A stretch of 64,000 nucleotides of DNA, from positions 992,001 through 1,056,000 of the forward strand of contig CAVOQQ010000008.1 in the NCBI GenBank assembly GCA_963698395.1, given 5' to 3'. Shown piece after piece: positions 8,133 to 16,933 of the stretch. Each line of letters opens with the position of its first letter. Position 1 is the first letter of the stretch. Origin of the DNA: JBBQUN01 sp963698395. Lineage in GTDB: Bacteria > Actinomycetota > Acidimicrobiia > Acidimicrobiales > SZUA-35. The notes beneath the pieces were generated by a model. It saw only the letters and a list, made by a program, of their open reading frames with translations. It was not told the origin of the DNA and made no database searches. The position numbers and the translations under genes were made by a program.

Positions 8133-9867
8133 AGGCATCTTTCGAGGCCCTCGCCAGAAGCATGTGACCAAGTGCGGTGGACTGGACCCCGCTCACGGAT
8201 GCGTCATGCCCGACCAGGAAGTTGAAGAAGTACGGGTAGAGGGCCGGGCCATCCTCATGCAGGATCTGCTGGATCGAGCCGATGGCTGCCTTCTGGCCAT
8301 CGACGTCGATGGCGGTGCGATAGGCCGACAGCTGAGTGTCGAACTCGTCGCTTGCATAGTTCGACGAGTTCCAGACGCCACCGCTGCTGAGGGCAGAGCT
8401 GAGGAAGATGTCGGGCGTGGGCCGATGCCCGTAGTCGACGATGCCGAGATCGGACGAGCCGTCACACGGCAGGTTCGGATCGTCCTCGTTGGGGCCGGGG
8501 CACCACGAATCGCCGTAGAACGTCGAGTTCGACTGCACGTTGACCGTGAGGTCGAAGCCGGCTTCGGCTGCGTTCTGCTGGATGATTCTCGCCAGGTCGG
8601 GGACTTCGCCGAGATCGCCGCACTCGATGGTGCCGGTGAGGTCGGTCACGCCCGAATCGGCGATGAGCTGCTTTGCCATCTCGATGTCTCGGGTCCGCTG
8701 TGGGGTTGCGTCGGGATCGAAGAAGGGGAGCGAAGACAGAATTGGGTGATCGTTGGCGATCACGGCGCGACCGGAGAAGAGGGTGTTGACCATCTGGTCA
8801 CGATCGAACGTCCATCCGAGAGCCTGACGAACCAGGTTGTTGTCGAACTTGCCCTGGGCAACGTTGAACCAGACCTGCCGGTGGTTCGACGACGGCGGCG
8901 TCAGCACGGTGAAGTTCGAATCGTTGAGCAGCCCCTCGCCGCCGATCACCGAGAAGTTCTGGATGGCATCGACCTCACGGCTCTGCATGGCGGTGACCGC
9001 GGTGCCGATGTCGGCGAAGCCGCGCAGTTCGATCGTGTCGAGATTGGCCGATCCACCCCACCAGTTCTCGTTTTTCACGTAGGTGGCGACGAAGGTGGTG
9101 GGGTCGAACGAGTCGAGCTTCCAGGCGCCGGTTCCCTCAGGACGTTCGTCGAGGGTGGTGCCGTCGGTGTAGTCGGCGGGGGTGATGACGCTCTGGGTGT
9201 TGAAGAGCGAGACCAGAACCGGGAAGTTGCCGTTCGGCTCGAGGAGGGTGAAGACCGCCTTGAGCGGATCGCTCGAGTCGACCGAACCTTCGGCGATCAC
9301 GCCACCGAGGCCCGCGTTTCCGGCGGCGGCGAGTCGGTCCATGGTGGCGGCCACATCGGCCGAGGTCATGGGGCTGCCGTCTTGCCAGGTGACGCCCTCG
9401 CGAAGATCGAAGGTCCACTGGGAACCGTCTTCGTTGGGGGTCCAACCCGTCGCCAAGGCGGTGGCAGCGATGTTGCCATCGTCGCCCAGCCCGACGAGGT
9501 ACTCGAAGCTCTGCGAGATGACGTTGTAGGTGCCGAGGTCGAGCATGTTGACGGGGTCGAGACCCGAGTTGGCATCGCCGAACTGGTTTGCGCAGATCAG
9601 GTTGCCACCGATGGTGCCGGTGCTGGGGGTGCCACCGCTGTTGGTGGCAGTGCTGGATCCAGCTTCGAGAGCAGCGCTGTCGCTCCCCCCGCTGTCGCTG
9701 CCGCAGGCCGTGATGATCGCGCCCATGAAGGGCATCGACAGGCCGATGATCGACCCGCGCTTGACGAAGTCACGACGGTCGATCTTCTTCTGCGCGTATG
9801 ACTCGACGAGGTCGAGCTCCACTGGTCCGACGTCGCGTCGGAGCACATCGAATCGCGTCCAATCCAT
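8131..9867 (-). CDS. Peptide-type ABC substrate-binding protein, Tat lipoprotein
   Basis: The 578-residue protein belongs to the SBP_bac_5 family that delivers peptides or similar solutes to Dpp/Opp transporters. Residues 31-36 read RRDFVK, a twin-arginine export motif, and a hydrophobic stretch leads to a lipobox with the acylated cysteine near residue 55 (ITAC). It should therefore cross the membrane folded and remain lipid-anchored outside. The ATG at 9867 has a good ribosome binding site (GAGAGGA) and begins the homologous sequence; the open frame extends to 10047 but that part is not protein-like. It is the first gene of the transporter operon. Confidence 0.9.
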   Translation of the reverse strand: MDWTRFDVLRRDVGPVELDLVESYAQKKIDRRDFVKRGSIIGLSMPFMGAIITACGSDSGGSDSAALEAGSSTATNSGGTPSTGTIGGNLICANQFGDANSGLDPVNMLDLGTYNVISQSFEYLVGLGDDGNIAATALATGWTPNEDGSQWTFDLREGVTWQDGSPMTSADVAATMDRLAAAGNAGLGGVIAEGSVDSSDPLKAVFTLLEPNGNFPVLVSLFNTQSVITPADYTDGTTLDERPEGTGAWKLDSFDPTTFVATYVKNENWWGGSANLDTIELRGFADIGTAVTAMQSREVDAIQNFSVIGGEGLLNDSNFTVLTPPSSNHRQVWFNVAQGKFDNNLVRQALGWTFDRDQMVNTLFSGRAVIANDHPILSSLPFFDPDATPQRTRDIEMAKQLIADSGVTDLTGTIECGDLGEVPDLARIIQQNAAEAGFDLTVNVQSNSTFYGDSWCPGPNEDDPNLPCDGSSDLGIVDYGHRPTPDIFLSSALSSGGVWNSSNYASDEFDTQLSAYRTAIDVDGQKAAIGSIQQILHEDGPALYPYFFNFLVGHDASVSGVQSTALGHMLLARASKDA

Positions 9868-10072
9868 TGTTTGGTCCTCTCGTGGTAGAGGCGTGCGCGC
9901 ACGGCGCTCCCGGCGACCAGAGCAGCAGGTGCACACGAACGACCATCGGGGCCACGGCAAACGGATTGCCAGAACTGCTCGGTCGCTCGCGCATCTCTGC
10001 CGCGCCCGCTCGGGCACCACGCAACACACACCCCGGGGGGTACGCATTCGAACCTACCTTCGCTGGCGCCAT
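9770..10072 (-). other. Candidate leader ORF ahead of ABC importer operon
   Basis: An ATG at 10072 lies seven bases after a perfect AAGGAGG (10080-10086, minus strand), the strongest ribosome binding site in the region. The 100-codon frame it opens overlaps the first 98 bp of the binding-protein gene out of phase. The predicted peptide resembles no family I know. It could be a regulatory leader peptide or an abandoned start. Whether it is translated is unknown. Confidence 0.3.
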
Positions 10073-10113
10073 CACACCGCCTCCTTGGCTCGGGTCGCAG
10101 ATCAACGCACCGA

Positions 10114-10119
10114 ATATTA
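10114..10119 (-). promoter_or_regulatory. Probable -10 element TAATAT for the importer operon
   Basis: On the minus strand TAATAT is a near-perfect -10 hexamer in a local AT-rich patch within otherwise GC-rich DNA. It stands about 30 bp upstream of AAGGAGG, giving a long leader before the binding-protein gene. I see no convincing -35 box at 16-18 bp. Confidence 0.5.
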
Positions 10120-10338
10120 CGAACAGATGACAGACGAGCCGTGCCAGTTCGTCCTCGTTTGGTGGGAGGATGGCTGCTGGTCGCGGTGAACGAGACACGC
10201 GTCACTTGGAAATGTTGCAGTTCGGTGACCGGTTTGATCAACGGCGGCTCTGGCGGCCTCACCGGGGATCTCGTGCCGGTCGAAGGACCGGGAAGATCCA
10301 CCCATACGGCCAGGCGTCGCCGAGCCGATGACACCACA
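10120..10338. other. Intergenic region, no gene seen
   Basis: This stretch lies between the divergent importer operon and the DUF1800 gene. All frames are short or shadow-like, and I recognise no RNA gene in it. It must hold the plus-strand promoter for the DUF1800/DUF1501 pair, but I could not identify convincing hexamers. Confidence 0.4.
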
Positions 10339-10386
10339 GGAGACCAAGTGCTTCAGATTTTCGGCACGACGTGCCGATAGGTCTCC
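10339..10386 (+). promoter_or_regulatory. Nested hairpin abutting DUF1800 start codon
   Basis: GGAGACC (10339-10345) pairs perfectly with GGTCTCC (10380-10386), which ends one base before the ATG. Inside it TCGGCAC (10361-10367) pairs with GTGCCGA (10371-10377) around a GAC loop. No other ribosome binding site is visible, and the GGAG that could serve as one is itself in the outer stem. This looks like a structured 5' leader that could control translation. Confidence 0.55.
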
Positions 10387-11685
10387 ATGGCCGTCCTCAC
10401 CTTCAACGATGCCGCGCATCTTCTCCGTCGTTCCGGGTTCGCCGCTCACTACGCAACGATCGACTCGATGGTCGGCATGACACGGGAAGCAGCAGCCGAC
10501 CGAGTACTGAACCTGACGGGAGCACCGTCGCCCACTGCGGGATTGCCGAACCTCGACAAGAGCCGGGACTCGTGGCCGAAGTACCAAGAGATGGTGTGGT
10601 TCTGGGCCGATCGAGCGGCGACGTCGCCGACACCGATCGTCGAGAAGATCACGCTGTTCTGGCACGGCTTGCTGCCCACCTCACTCCACAAGGTGTTCCA
10701 CCACCAGCAACTGATGGACCAGAACACGCTCTACCGCACCAAGGGCATGGGTCCGATCCTCGATCTCTATCAGGCGATGGCGGTGCAGCCGGCCATGCTG
10801 CGCTACCTCGACAACGCCGACAACGTGGCCTCCGCCCCCAACGAGAACTTCGCTCGGGAGTTGATGGAGCTCTTCCTCCTCGGAACGAACAACGGCTACA
10901 CCGAGGCAGACGTGCGCTCGTCGGCACTGGCATGGAGCGGGCACATCCTCGACGCCACCGACGAGTACTACGTCTTCGATGCGAGCAAGCACCACAATGC
11001 GCCGACCACGTTCATGGGCGTCAACAAGGTGTGGAACGGCCCGGAGATCATCGCTCACCTCATCAGCGGACCGAAACAGGTGGCGGTGTCGCGCTTTCTC
11101 GCCAACAAACTCTGGTCGTTCTTCGCCTATCCCCATCCGTCATCGGGCGTCGTCGACACCATTGCGGCGGCCATGCGGTCGGGTGGCATGCGCACCGATG
11201 CCGCGCTCCGAGCGATCTTCACCCACCCGGACTTCTACGGCACCGCAGCGAAGCAGGGGTTGGTTCGGTCGCCCTTCGAGTTCATCGTCGCGGCCATGTC
11301 GCACACCGGCACGCCGGCGAACGTCGCGCATCCCGAGTGGTACGGGTCAGACATGGGGCAGGCCGTGTTCCATCCACCGAACGTGTCGGGCTGGCGATCC
11401 AACGGCTACTGGATCTCGAGCGCGGCGGCCTGGTCCAAGCATCAGTTCGCAAACCACCTTCGATGGAAACTCGAGAAAACCGATCTGCTGCGAGACGTCA
11501 AATCACTCGAACCCCGAGTCGCCGCCGAGCAGGCGCTCGCCCAGTTCGGCATCTACCAGCCGTCGCCCCGCACCCTCGACTCGCTCACCCAGTTCGTCCG
11601 GGCCGAGCGGTCGGCCAGGGGCTGGGGCGAACGAGTGGGCCTCTGCTTCCTCCCGATCCTCACTCCCGATTTCCAGGTGGCCTGA
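10387..11685 (+). CDS. DUF1800 family protein
   Basis: The 432-residue protein starts with the family hallmark (AAHLLRRSGFAAH at about 9-21). It continues with the conserved regions around EKITLFWHGL and NENFARELMELFLLG and ends in FLPILTPDFQVA. DUF1800 proteins are of unknown function and are usually encoded immediately before a DUF1501 gene, as here with a 2-bp gap. The pair is probably co-transcribed. No N-terminal export signal is visible in this member, although the DUF1501 partner has a Tat signal. Upstream lies an unusual nested hairpin that ends at the start codon. Confidence 0.9.
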   Translation: MAVLTFNDAAHLLRRSGFAAHYATIDSMVGMTREAAADRVLNLTGAPSPTAGLPNLDKSRDSWPKYQEMVWFWADRAATSPTPIVEKITLFWHGLLPTSLHKVFHHQQLMDQNTLYRTKGMGPILDLYQAMAVQPAMLRYLDNADNVASAPNENFARELMELFLLGTNNGYTEADVRSSALAWSGHILDATDEYYVFDASKHHNAPTTFMGVNKVWNGPEIIAHLISGPKQVAVSRFLANKLWSFFAYPHPSSGVVDTIAAAMRSGGMRTDAALRAIFTHPDFYGTAAKQGLVRSPFEFIVAAMSHTGTPANVAHPEWYGSDMGQAVFHPPNVSGWRSNGYWISSAAAWSKHQFANHLRWKLEKTDLLRDVKSLEPRVAAEQALAQFGIYQPSPRTLDSLTQFVRAERSARGWGERVGLCFLPILTPDFQVA

Positions 11686-11687
11686 TC

Positions 11688-13686
11688 ATGAACCGATTCG
11701 ACCCCTCCACCGCCGACGTCGTCAGCGCCCTGTCGACCGCCGCTCCCGACGATCGCTACAGCCTGGATCGCCGACGTTTCCTGCAGGCGGCCGCCGTCAC
11801 CGGTGCCGTGACGATGCTGCCGGCATGGCTGGCCGACCAGGCAGCAGCAGCAACCCCACTCGGTGCGTCCGATGGCGTCGTGGTGCTCCTGATGATGAAC
11901 GGCGGCAACGACGGTATGAGCATGGTGCCTCCCTATGCCGACGGGAACTACCGGCAGTATCCGTGGACGGCTGGCCATTGGCGCCGACCGGGTCTTGCGG
12001 ATCAACGACCAGCGCGGCATGCATCCGAACCTGCCGTTCGTGAAACAGATGTGGGATCAGGGCCGAGTCGCGGTCATCGACGGCGTCGGCCACCCTCAGC
12101 CCGACCTGAGCCACTTCATGTCGATGGCGCGCTGGATGACGGCCAGCACCTCGACCTCGACGGTGTCGACCGGCTGGCTCGGCCGCTACGTCGACGGGCT
12201 GGGGAGTCCCGATGCGTTTCACTCGATCGCCATGGGTTCCTCGGTACCCCTCGTGCTGTCCGGCAATCGATCGACGGCGACGGCGTTGCCGTCGTCGGCG
12301 GGCGGGCTCCTCACCATCGACGATGACCCGGTCATGCAGCGCCAGCGGGCGACGATCCATCAGATCGCCGGCGGCGGTACCGGGCTCGGCTCACTGGCCG
12401 ACAGCCTTGCCCAGAGCGCCAGCGACTCGATTGGCCTCGCTGCCGGCGTGGCCGGCTTCTATCAACCCAGCCTGCCGAGCGAGGAACTCGCGGCCCAGAT
12501 GACCGTCTGCGCCCGATTGATCAACGCCAACCTCGGCACCCGCGTGATGGTGGTCAGCTACGGCGACTTCGATTCACACGCCAACCAGTCCTCGATGCAC
12601 GGCGATCGGATGACCGAACTCAACCGTGGCCTCCAAGCATTCTTCGAGACGCTGGACCCCGGCTTTCTCGGACGCACGCTGGTCCTGACCTCCAGCGAGT
12701 TCGGGCGACGCCCGTGGGCCAACGAGTCGGGTGGCACCGATCACGGCACCTCCAACACGCTGCTCGCCATCGGCGGCGGGGTGAATGGCGGCTTCTACGG
12801 TCAGCTGCCTTCGCTCGGCGGACACCGTCGTTGGGACAACTTCGAGACGACGGTCGACTTCCGCCAGGTCTACGGCAACGTGGTCGAGCGTTGGCTCGGA
12901 GCCGATTCGGCCGAGGTCATCGGCAAGGACTATCCCGACCTGGCCTTTCTGCGTCAGCCCTCCGGCACCGCCGGGAGTTCCACCGGCTCGATCTCGGGGG
13001 CACCGGGCGGCACGAGGCTCCAGCTGGCCCGCCTGTACTCGGCCTACTTCCGGCGCATGCCCGATGAAGAGGGCATGGACTTCTGGCTGGCGCAGCGACG
13101 CAACGGGCTGCGACTCGAATCGGTCTCGGCCGAGTTCGCTCGCTCGGCCGAGTTCGCCGCAACCTACGGTGCACTGTCCAACGCCGGGTTCGTCGATCTG
13201 ATCTATGCCAACGTGCTCCGCCGATCGCCCGACGCCGCCGGCCGTGCCTACTGGATCGGGTTGCTCGACAACGGCCAGGACCGAGGCAACATCATGCAGG
13301 GCTTCTCCGAGTCGGCCGAGTTCGTTCGCCTGACGACACCCGAAATCGTCGAGGCCGAGAAGACCGGCCCGATCGGTCGGCTCTATCGGGCCTACCTCGA
13401 CCGTGAGGGTGACCGCGCCGGACTCGAGTATTGGCTCGGTACCTCGACGCCACTCCTGGCGATCTCGGAGTCGTTCGCTGCGTCGAAGGAGTTCGTGCAG
13501 CGCTATGGCGCCCTGAGCGACTCACAGTTCGTCGACCAGATCTACCGCAATGTCATGAAGCGCGAGCCCGACTCGAGCGGCCGAGCTTTCTGGACCAATC
13601 AGCTCAGCCGGGGTGCCTCTCGGGGGACGATCATGCTCTCGTTCTCGAACTCGACCGAGTTCAAGACGACGGTCGCCAAGGGCTGA
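11688..13686 (+). pseudogene. DUF1501-DUF4214 Tat-exported protein, single-base frameshift
   Basis: The start at 11688 gives a Tat signal (RRRFLQAAAVTGAV) and the DUF1501 N-terminus with LLMMNGGNDGMSM. The frame is lost at about 11961 and resumes in another frame as RGRLAIGADRVLRINDQRGM, continuing intact to 13686. Removing one C from TATCCGTGG restores a single protein of about 665 residues. The C-terminal 220 residues contain two DUF4214 repeats (motifs like YSAYFRRMPDEEGMDFWL and IYRNVMKREPDSSGRAFW). DUF1501 proteins are exported and of uncertain, sulfatase-like function; DUF4214 is often found in surface proteins. The shift may be an assembly error rather than a real mutation. Confidence 0.85.
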
Positions 13687-13766
13687 CCAGTAGCGGAGCC
13701 AAGGGCTGACCAGTAGCGGAGCCAAGGGCTGACCGGTGGCGGAGCCAAGGGCTGACCAGTGGCGGA
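13675..13766 (+). repeat. Four 23-bp tandem repeats over the DUF1501 stop codon
   Basis: The unit GCCAAGGGCTGACCAGTAGC plus GGA occurs four times, starting at 13675, 13698, 13721 and 13744, with one or two substitutions. The first copy contains the last codons and TGA of the gene. Because 23 is not a multiple of three, the TGAs at 13684, 13707, 13730 and 13753 fall in all three reading frames. Confidence 0.92.
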
Positions 13767-13798
13767 GCCGGCGGGGCGATCCGGACTAGGGTCGCGCC

Positions 13799-14647
13799 AT
13801 GGCACCGATCGAAACGCTTGCGTGGGGCTATGGGCTGGTCGAGGGCCCACGGGTCGACGACGACGACAATCTCTATTTCTCCGATGTCCACAACGGCGGG
13901 GTGTATCGGCGAGAGGCCGACGGCACCATCGACGTCGTGGTGCCGAAACGCCGCGGCGTCGGCGGGATCGCCCTCCACGCCGATGGCGGTCTCGTCATCT
14001 CGGGCCGCAACATCTGCCACGTCCTCGACGGCGAGACCCGGGTGCTGTTCGCCCCCGACGCGCCGGGACTCAACGATCTGTTCACCGATGCGAGGGGTCG
14101 TGTCTTCTGTGGCACGATGCGGTCCGACCCGTTCTCCACCGACGGCCCGCGCACCGAGGGCGAGTGCTGGAGGATCGACGCCGAGGGCGAGGCCACCGAG
14201 CTCTACGGCGGGCTTTCGCTGACCAACGGGATCGGGCTCTCGCCCGACGGCACCACGATCTACCACTCGGACACCGTCCGAGGGGTGTGGGCCCACGACC
14301 TCGACGACGACGGTTCGGTGAGCAATCGGCGACTGTTCCTCGATCGCCACGAGTGCGATGGTGGTGCCCTCATGCCCGATGGTCTGGCGGTCGACGAGGC
14401 GGGTACCGTGTGGGTCGCCGACGTCTCTGGCTCGGGTGCGGCGAGGGCCTTTGCTCCCGATGGCCGAGAGGTCGAACGCGTCGAGGTGCCGTCGAGCATG
14501 GTGACGAGCCTGAGCTTCGGCGGTGCCGATCGGCGCGACCTCTACATCGTGACGGGCGACAACACCGAGGATCCGCAACGGCAGGGCACGATCTTTCGCA
14601 CCCGCGTCGAAACGCCGGGCTGTGCGGTGGCACGAGTCACCATCTGA
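13799..14647 (+). CDS. SMP-30/gluconolactonase-like beta-propeller hydrolase
   Basis: The 282-residue protein matches the SGL family (SMP-30, gluconolactonase, luciferin-regenerating enzyme). It has VEGPRVDDDDNLYFSDV near the N-terminus, which supplies the metal-binding Glu, and LTNGIGLSPDGTTIYHSDT and LMPDGLAVDEAGTVWVAD, which carry the Asn and Asp ligands. Lactone hydrolysis is likely, but the substrate cannot be named. A TAGGGT hexamer ends 6 bp before the ATG with no ribosome binding site, suggesting a leaderless transcript. Its stop codon begins a tandem repeat array. Confidence 0.9.
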   Translation: MAPIETLAWGYGLVEGPRVDDDDNLYFSDVHNGGVYRREADGTIDVVVPKRRGVGGIALHADGGLVISGRNICHVLDGETRVLFAPDAPGLNDLFTDARGRVFCGTMRSDPFSTDGPRTEGECWRIDAEGEATELYGGLSLTNGIGLSPDGTTIYHSDTVRGVWAHDLDDDGSVSNRRLFLDRHECDGGALMPDGLAVDEAGTVWVADVSGSGAARAFAPDGREVERVEVPSSMVTSLSFGGADRRDLYIVTGDNTEDPQRQGTIFRTRVETPGCAVARVTI

Positions 14648-14699
14648 CAGGCCCTCTCATCTGACAGCACGCTCATCTGACAGCACGCTCATCTGACAG
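14641..14699 (+). repeat. Four 16-17-bp tandem repeats over the SMP-30 stop codon
   Basis: CATCTGACAG starts at 14641, 14658, 14674 and 14690; the inner copies share CATCTGACAGCACGCT. The first copy contains the TGA stop (14645-14647). The four TGAs lie in frames 2, 1, 2 and 0, again covering all frames. The last copy's CTGACA (14693-14698) is 17 bp from TAGTGT (14716-14721), a plausible promoter for the next gene. Confidence 0.9.
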
Positions 14700-14721
14700 G
14701 TCTGTGCCAGGTCGGTAGTGT
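14693..14721 (+). promoter_or_regulatory. Probable promoter of acyl-CoA dehydrogenase gene
   Basis: A CTGACA -35 box and TAGTGT -10 box are separated by exactly 17 bp. The -10 ends 8 bp before the ATG at 14730, so the transcript would be leaderless or nearly so. The -35 is part of the stop-codon repeat array of the preceding gene. Confidence 0.6.
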
Positions 14722-14729
14722 CCGGGCGC

Positions 14730-15968
14730 ATGTCGATCGATTTCTCGCTCTCTCCCGAACTCGAAGCCATTCGCCTGAGGATTCGCTCCTTCGTCGATGA
14801 AGTCGTCAAGCCCGAGGAGGCCCGGATCGAGGGAGAGGATGGGAAGCCGCCGCTCGACGGTCGAGAGCGGATCGAAGCGCTGATCGCGCTACGCAAGAAG
14901 GCGCACGCCGCAGGCATCTGGCTCCCGCACATGCCCGAGGAGTGGGGTGGGATGGGACTCGGCCATGTCGAACTCGCCATGGTGCAGGCCGAGGCGGCTC
15001 GATCGCGGTACGGGCCCTGGGTCTTCAACTGTCAGGCACCCGACGAAGGCAACATGCACACCTTGCTGCACTGGGGTACCGACGAGCAGAAGGAGAAGTA
15101 CCTCAAGCCGCTCTGCAACGGTCGGGCGTGGTCGTGTTTCGCCATGACCGAGCCCGAGGTCGCCGGATCCGACCCGACGCTCATTCAGACCCACGCCTAC
15201 CAAGATGGCGACGAATGGGTGATCAACGGCCACAAGTGGTTCATCTCCAACGCCCACCGTGCGGACTTCGCCATCCTCGTCGCTCGCACCGAAGACGATC
15301 CCGACCTTCCGCAGGCGGCGAACTCCGCCTTCATCATCGACCTGCCGCAGGAGGGCTGGAACGAGGTCCGCCAGATCGAGACCATGCACGGTTCGACGGG
15401 TCACTCCGAGATCCTGATCGAAGACCTCCGCGTCCACAACGACCAGATGCTCGGCGGTCGGGGACAGGGACACCTGCTGGGCCAGTACCGCTTGGGACCG
15501 GCCCGCCTGGCCCACTGCATGCGTTGGATCGCCCAGGCGGAGACGGCGCTCGACATGATGGTGGAGCGCTCCCTCGAACGCTACTCACATGGTTCACTGC
15601 TGGCCGAGAAACAGGGTGTGCAGTGGATGATCGCCGACTCGGCCATGGAGCTCTATCAGGGCAAGCTCATGGTGCTCCACGCCGCGTACAAGATCGACCG
15701 GGGTGAGGACTTCAAGGCAGAGGTGTCGATGGCGAAGCACTTCGTCGCCAATTCACTCGGCCGAATCATCGATCGGGCCATCCAGGTCCACGGCGCACTC
15801 GGCTACTCGACCGACACGCCACTGGCTCACATGTTCCAGCACGCACGGTGGGCTCGTTTCGCCGACGGTGCCGACGAGATCCATCAGATGCGTATCGCCC
15901 AGCGCACCATTGCCGCCTTCACCGACGAAGGCTCGACGCGCAGCGCCACGGGCGGCCTCCCGATCTGA
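14730..15968 (+). CDS. Acyl-CoA dehydrogenase family protein
   Basis: This 412-residue flavoenzyme has the three-part acyl-CoA dehydrogenase fold. The N-terminal helical domain includes LPHMPEEWGGMGLGHVE. The middle beta domain contains the FAD-binding CFAMTEPEVAGSDP block and WVINGHKWFISNA. The C-terminal domain has AIQVHGALGYSTDTPLAHMF. It probably introduces an alpha-beta double bond into an acyl-CoA of unknown chain type. The ATG at 14730 follows a TAGTGT -10 by 8 bp; a GTG at 14718 is the alternative start. The C-terminus (STRSATGGLPI) is slightly extended. Confidence 0.92.
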   Translation: MSIDFSLSPELEAIRLRIRSFVDEVVKPEEARIEGEDGKPPLDGRERIEALIALRKKAHAAGIWLPHMPEEWGGMGLGHVELAMVQAEAARSRYGPWVFNCQAPDEGNMHTLLHWGTDEQKEKYLKPLCNGRAWSCFAMTEPEVAGSDPTLIQTHAYQDGDEWVINGHKWFISNAHRADFAILVARTEDDPDLPQAANSAFIIDLPQEGWNEVRQIETMHGSTGHSEILIEDLRVHNDQMLGGRGQGHLLGQYRLGPARLAHCMRWIAQAETALDMMVERSLERYSHGSLLAEKQGVQWMIADSAMELYQGKLMVLHAAYKIDRGEDFKAEVSMAKHFVANSLGRIIDRAIQVHGALGYSTDTPLAHMFQHARWARFADGADEIHQMRIAQRTIAAFTDEGSTRSATGGLPI

Positions 15969-15974
15969 GAGAGA

Positions 15975-16007
15975 GCGAGGTTCGAAACCTCTCCTCGGAA
16001 ACCTCGC
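15975..16007 (+). terminator. Inverted repeat after acyl-CoA dehydrogenase gene
   Basis: GCGAGGTT (15975-15982) pairs with AACCTCGC (16000-16007) seven bases past the stop. An alternative shorter stem uses the internal GAAACCTC copy. No T-run follows. The structure ends just before the next start codon, so it may also affect that gene. Confidence 0.45.
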
Positions 16008-16010
16008 CCG

Positions 16011-16901
16011 ATGCCCGAACAGAGCGGAGCCGCTGCGCTCAGCGCCCCGAGCCTGCTGTCGGCGCGATTCGAGTTGATCGTCGTGGCTGGTTTCGGCTAC
16101 TTCATCAGCTTCGCCATGCTGTTGCCGACCCCGCCTCGGTACATCGTCAACGAGCTCGACGGTGACGACTTCCAGGTCGGGCTCGTCATGGGCTCGTTCG
16201 GCATCGCTGCGGCCGTCGTCGGACCGTTCGTCGGGCGACTCGGCGATCGGGTCGGTCGCCGTCCACTGCTGATGGTCGGTGCCGCTGTCTCGGGCTTGGC
16301 GATCCTCCAGCTACCCGAGTCTTCCTGTCGATCCCGTCGCTGATGCTGCTTTCGCGCGCTTCTGAACGGCGCTCGGTCGAGCCGCACCTTCATCGCGCTC
16401 TGCATGGACGACCTCACCGGTGACGGCGACACCGGGCCGTTGTTCATTCTCTATGCCGGGATCGTGCTGGTCGTCCGGGTCGGCTTCGCCGAGCTCGCCG
16501 ACACCTGGGGATCTCGCCGGACCGGCACCCTGTCGACGATCCTGACTGCCGCGGGGCTCGCCATGATGGCGGCGGTCGGGTCGGTGGCCGGTGTCTACCT
16601 CGGCACCACCATCATGGCGGTTGGCATTGCCCTCGGATGCCCGGCCTTCTTCCTGCTCGTCATGGACCAGACCGTCGAGAACGAACGGAGCCACGCCGTC
16701 GCCAGCTTCTCGTTCTTCTTCGACCTGCCCGGCGCGTTCGACGCCCCGCTCCTCGGGGTGGTGATCGGGATCGCCGGTTCGCCCCGGGCGGGCTTCGCGG
16801 TCGGCTCCCTCTTCTCGATCATGGCCTTGATCGCCCTACGACGACTGACCGCCCCACCACCCGACCGAGACGACGTGATCGACGCCTTCGCATCGGCTTA
16901 G
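16011..16901 (+). pseudogene. Degraded MFS transporter with internal deletion
   Basis: The first part (from 16011) encodes two helices, the GRLGDRVGRR loop and a third helix, then hits a stop at 16343. The last part (to 16901) encodes the second half of a major facilitator (RVGFAELADTWGSRRTG and following helices). Between them VFLSIPSLMLLS is readable in another frame at about 16316-16354, so two opposing indels are present. Even when joined the product is about 295 residues against about 400 expected. Helices 4-6 appear to be missing, with the junction near 16315. It is probably a non-functional exporter gene or a collapsed assembly. Confidence 0.8.
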
Positions 16902-16933
16902 GCACGACCGAACGCCGGGACGAGCTCGAGGGC

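Noticed and set aside
11140..12360. Minus-strand frames within the DUF1800/DUF1501 genes
   Set aside because: They are antisense shadows with skewed Arg/Ala/Val composition and no start signals.
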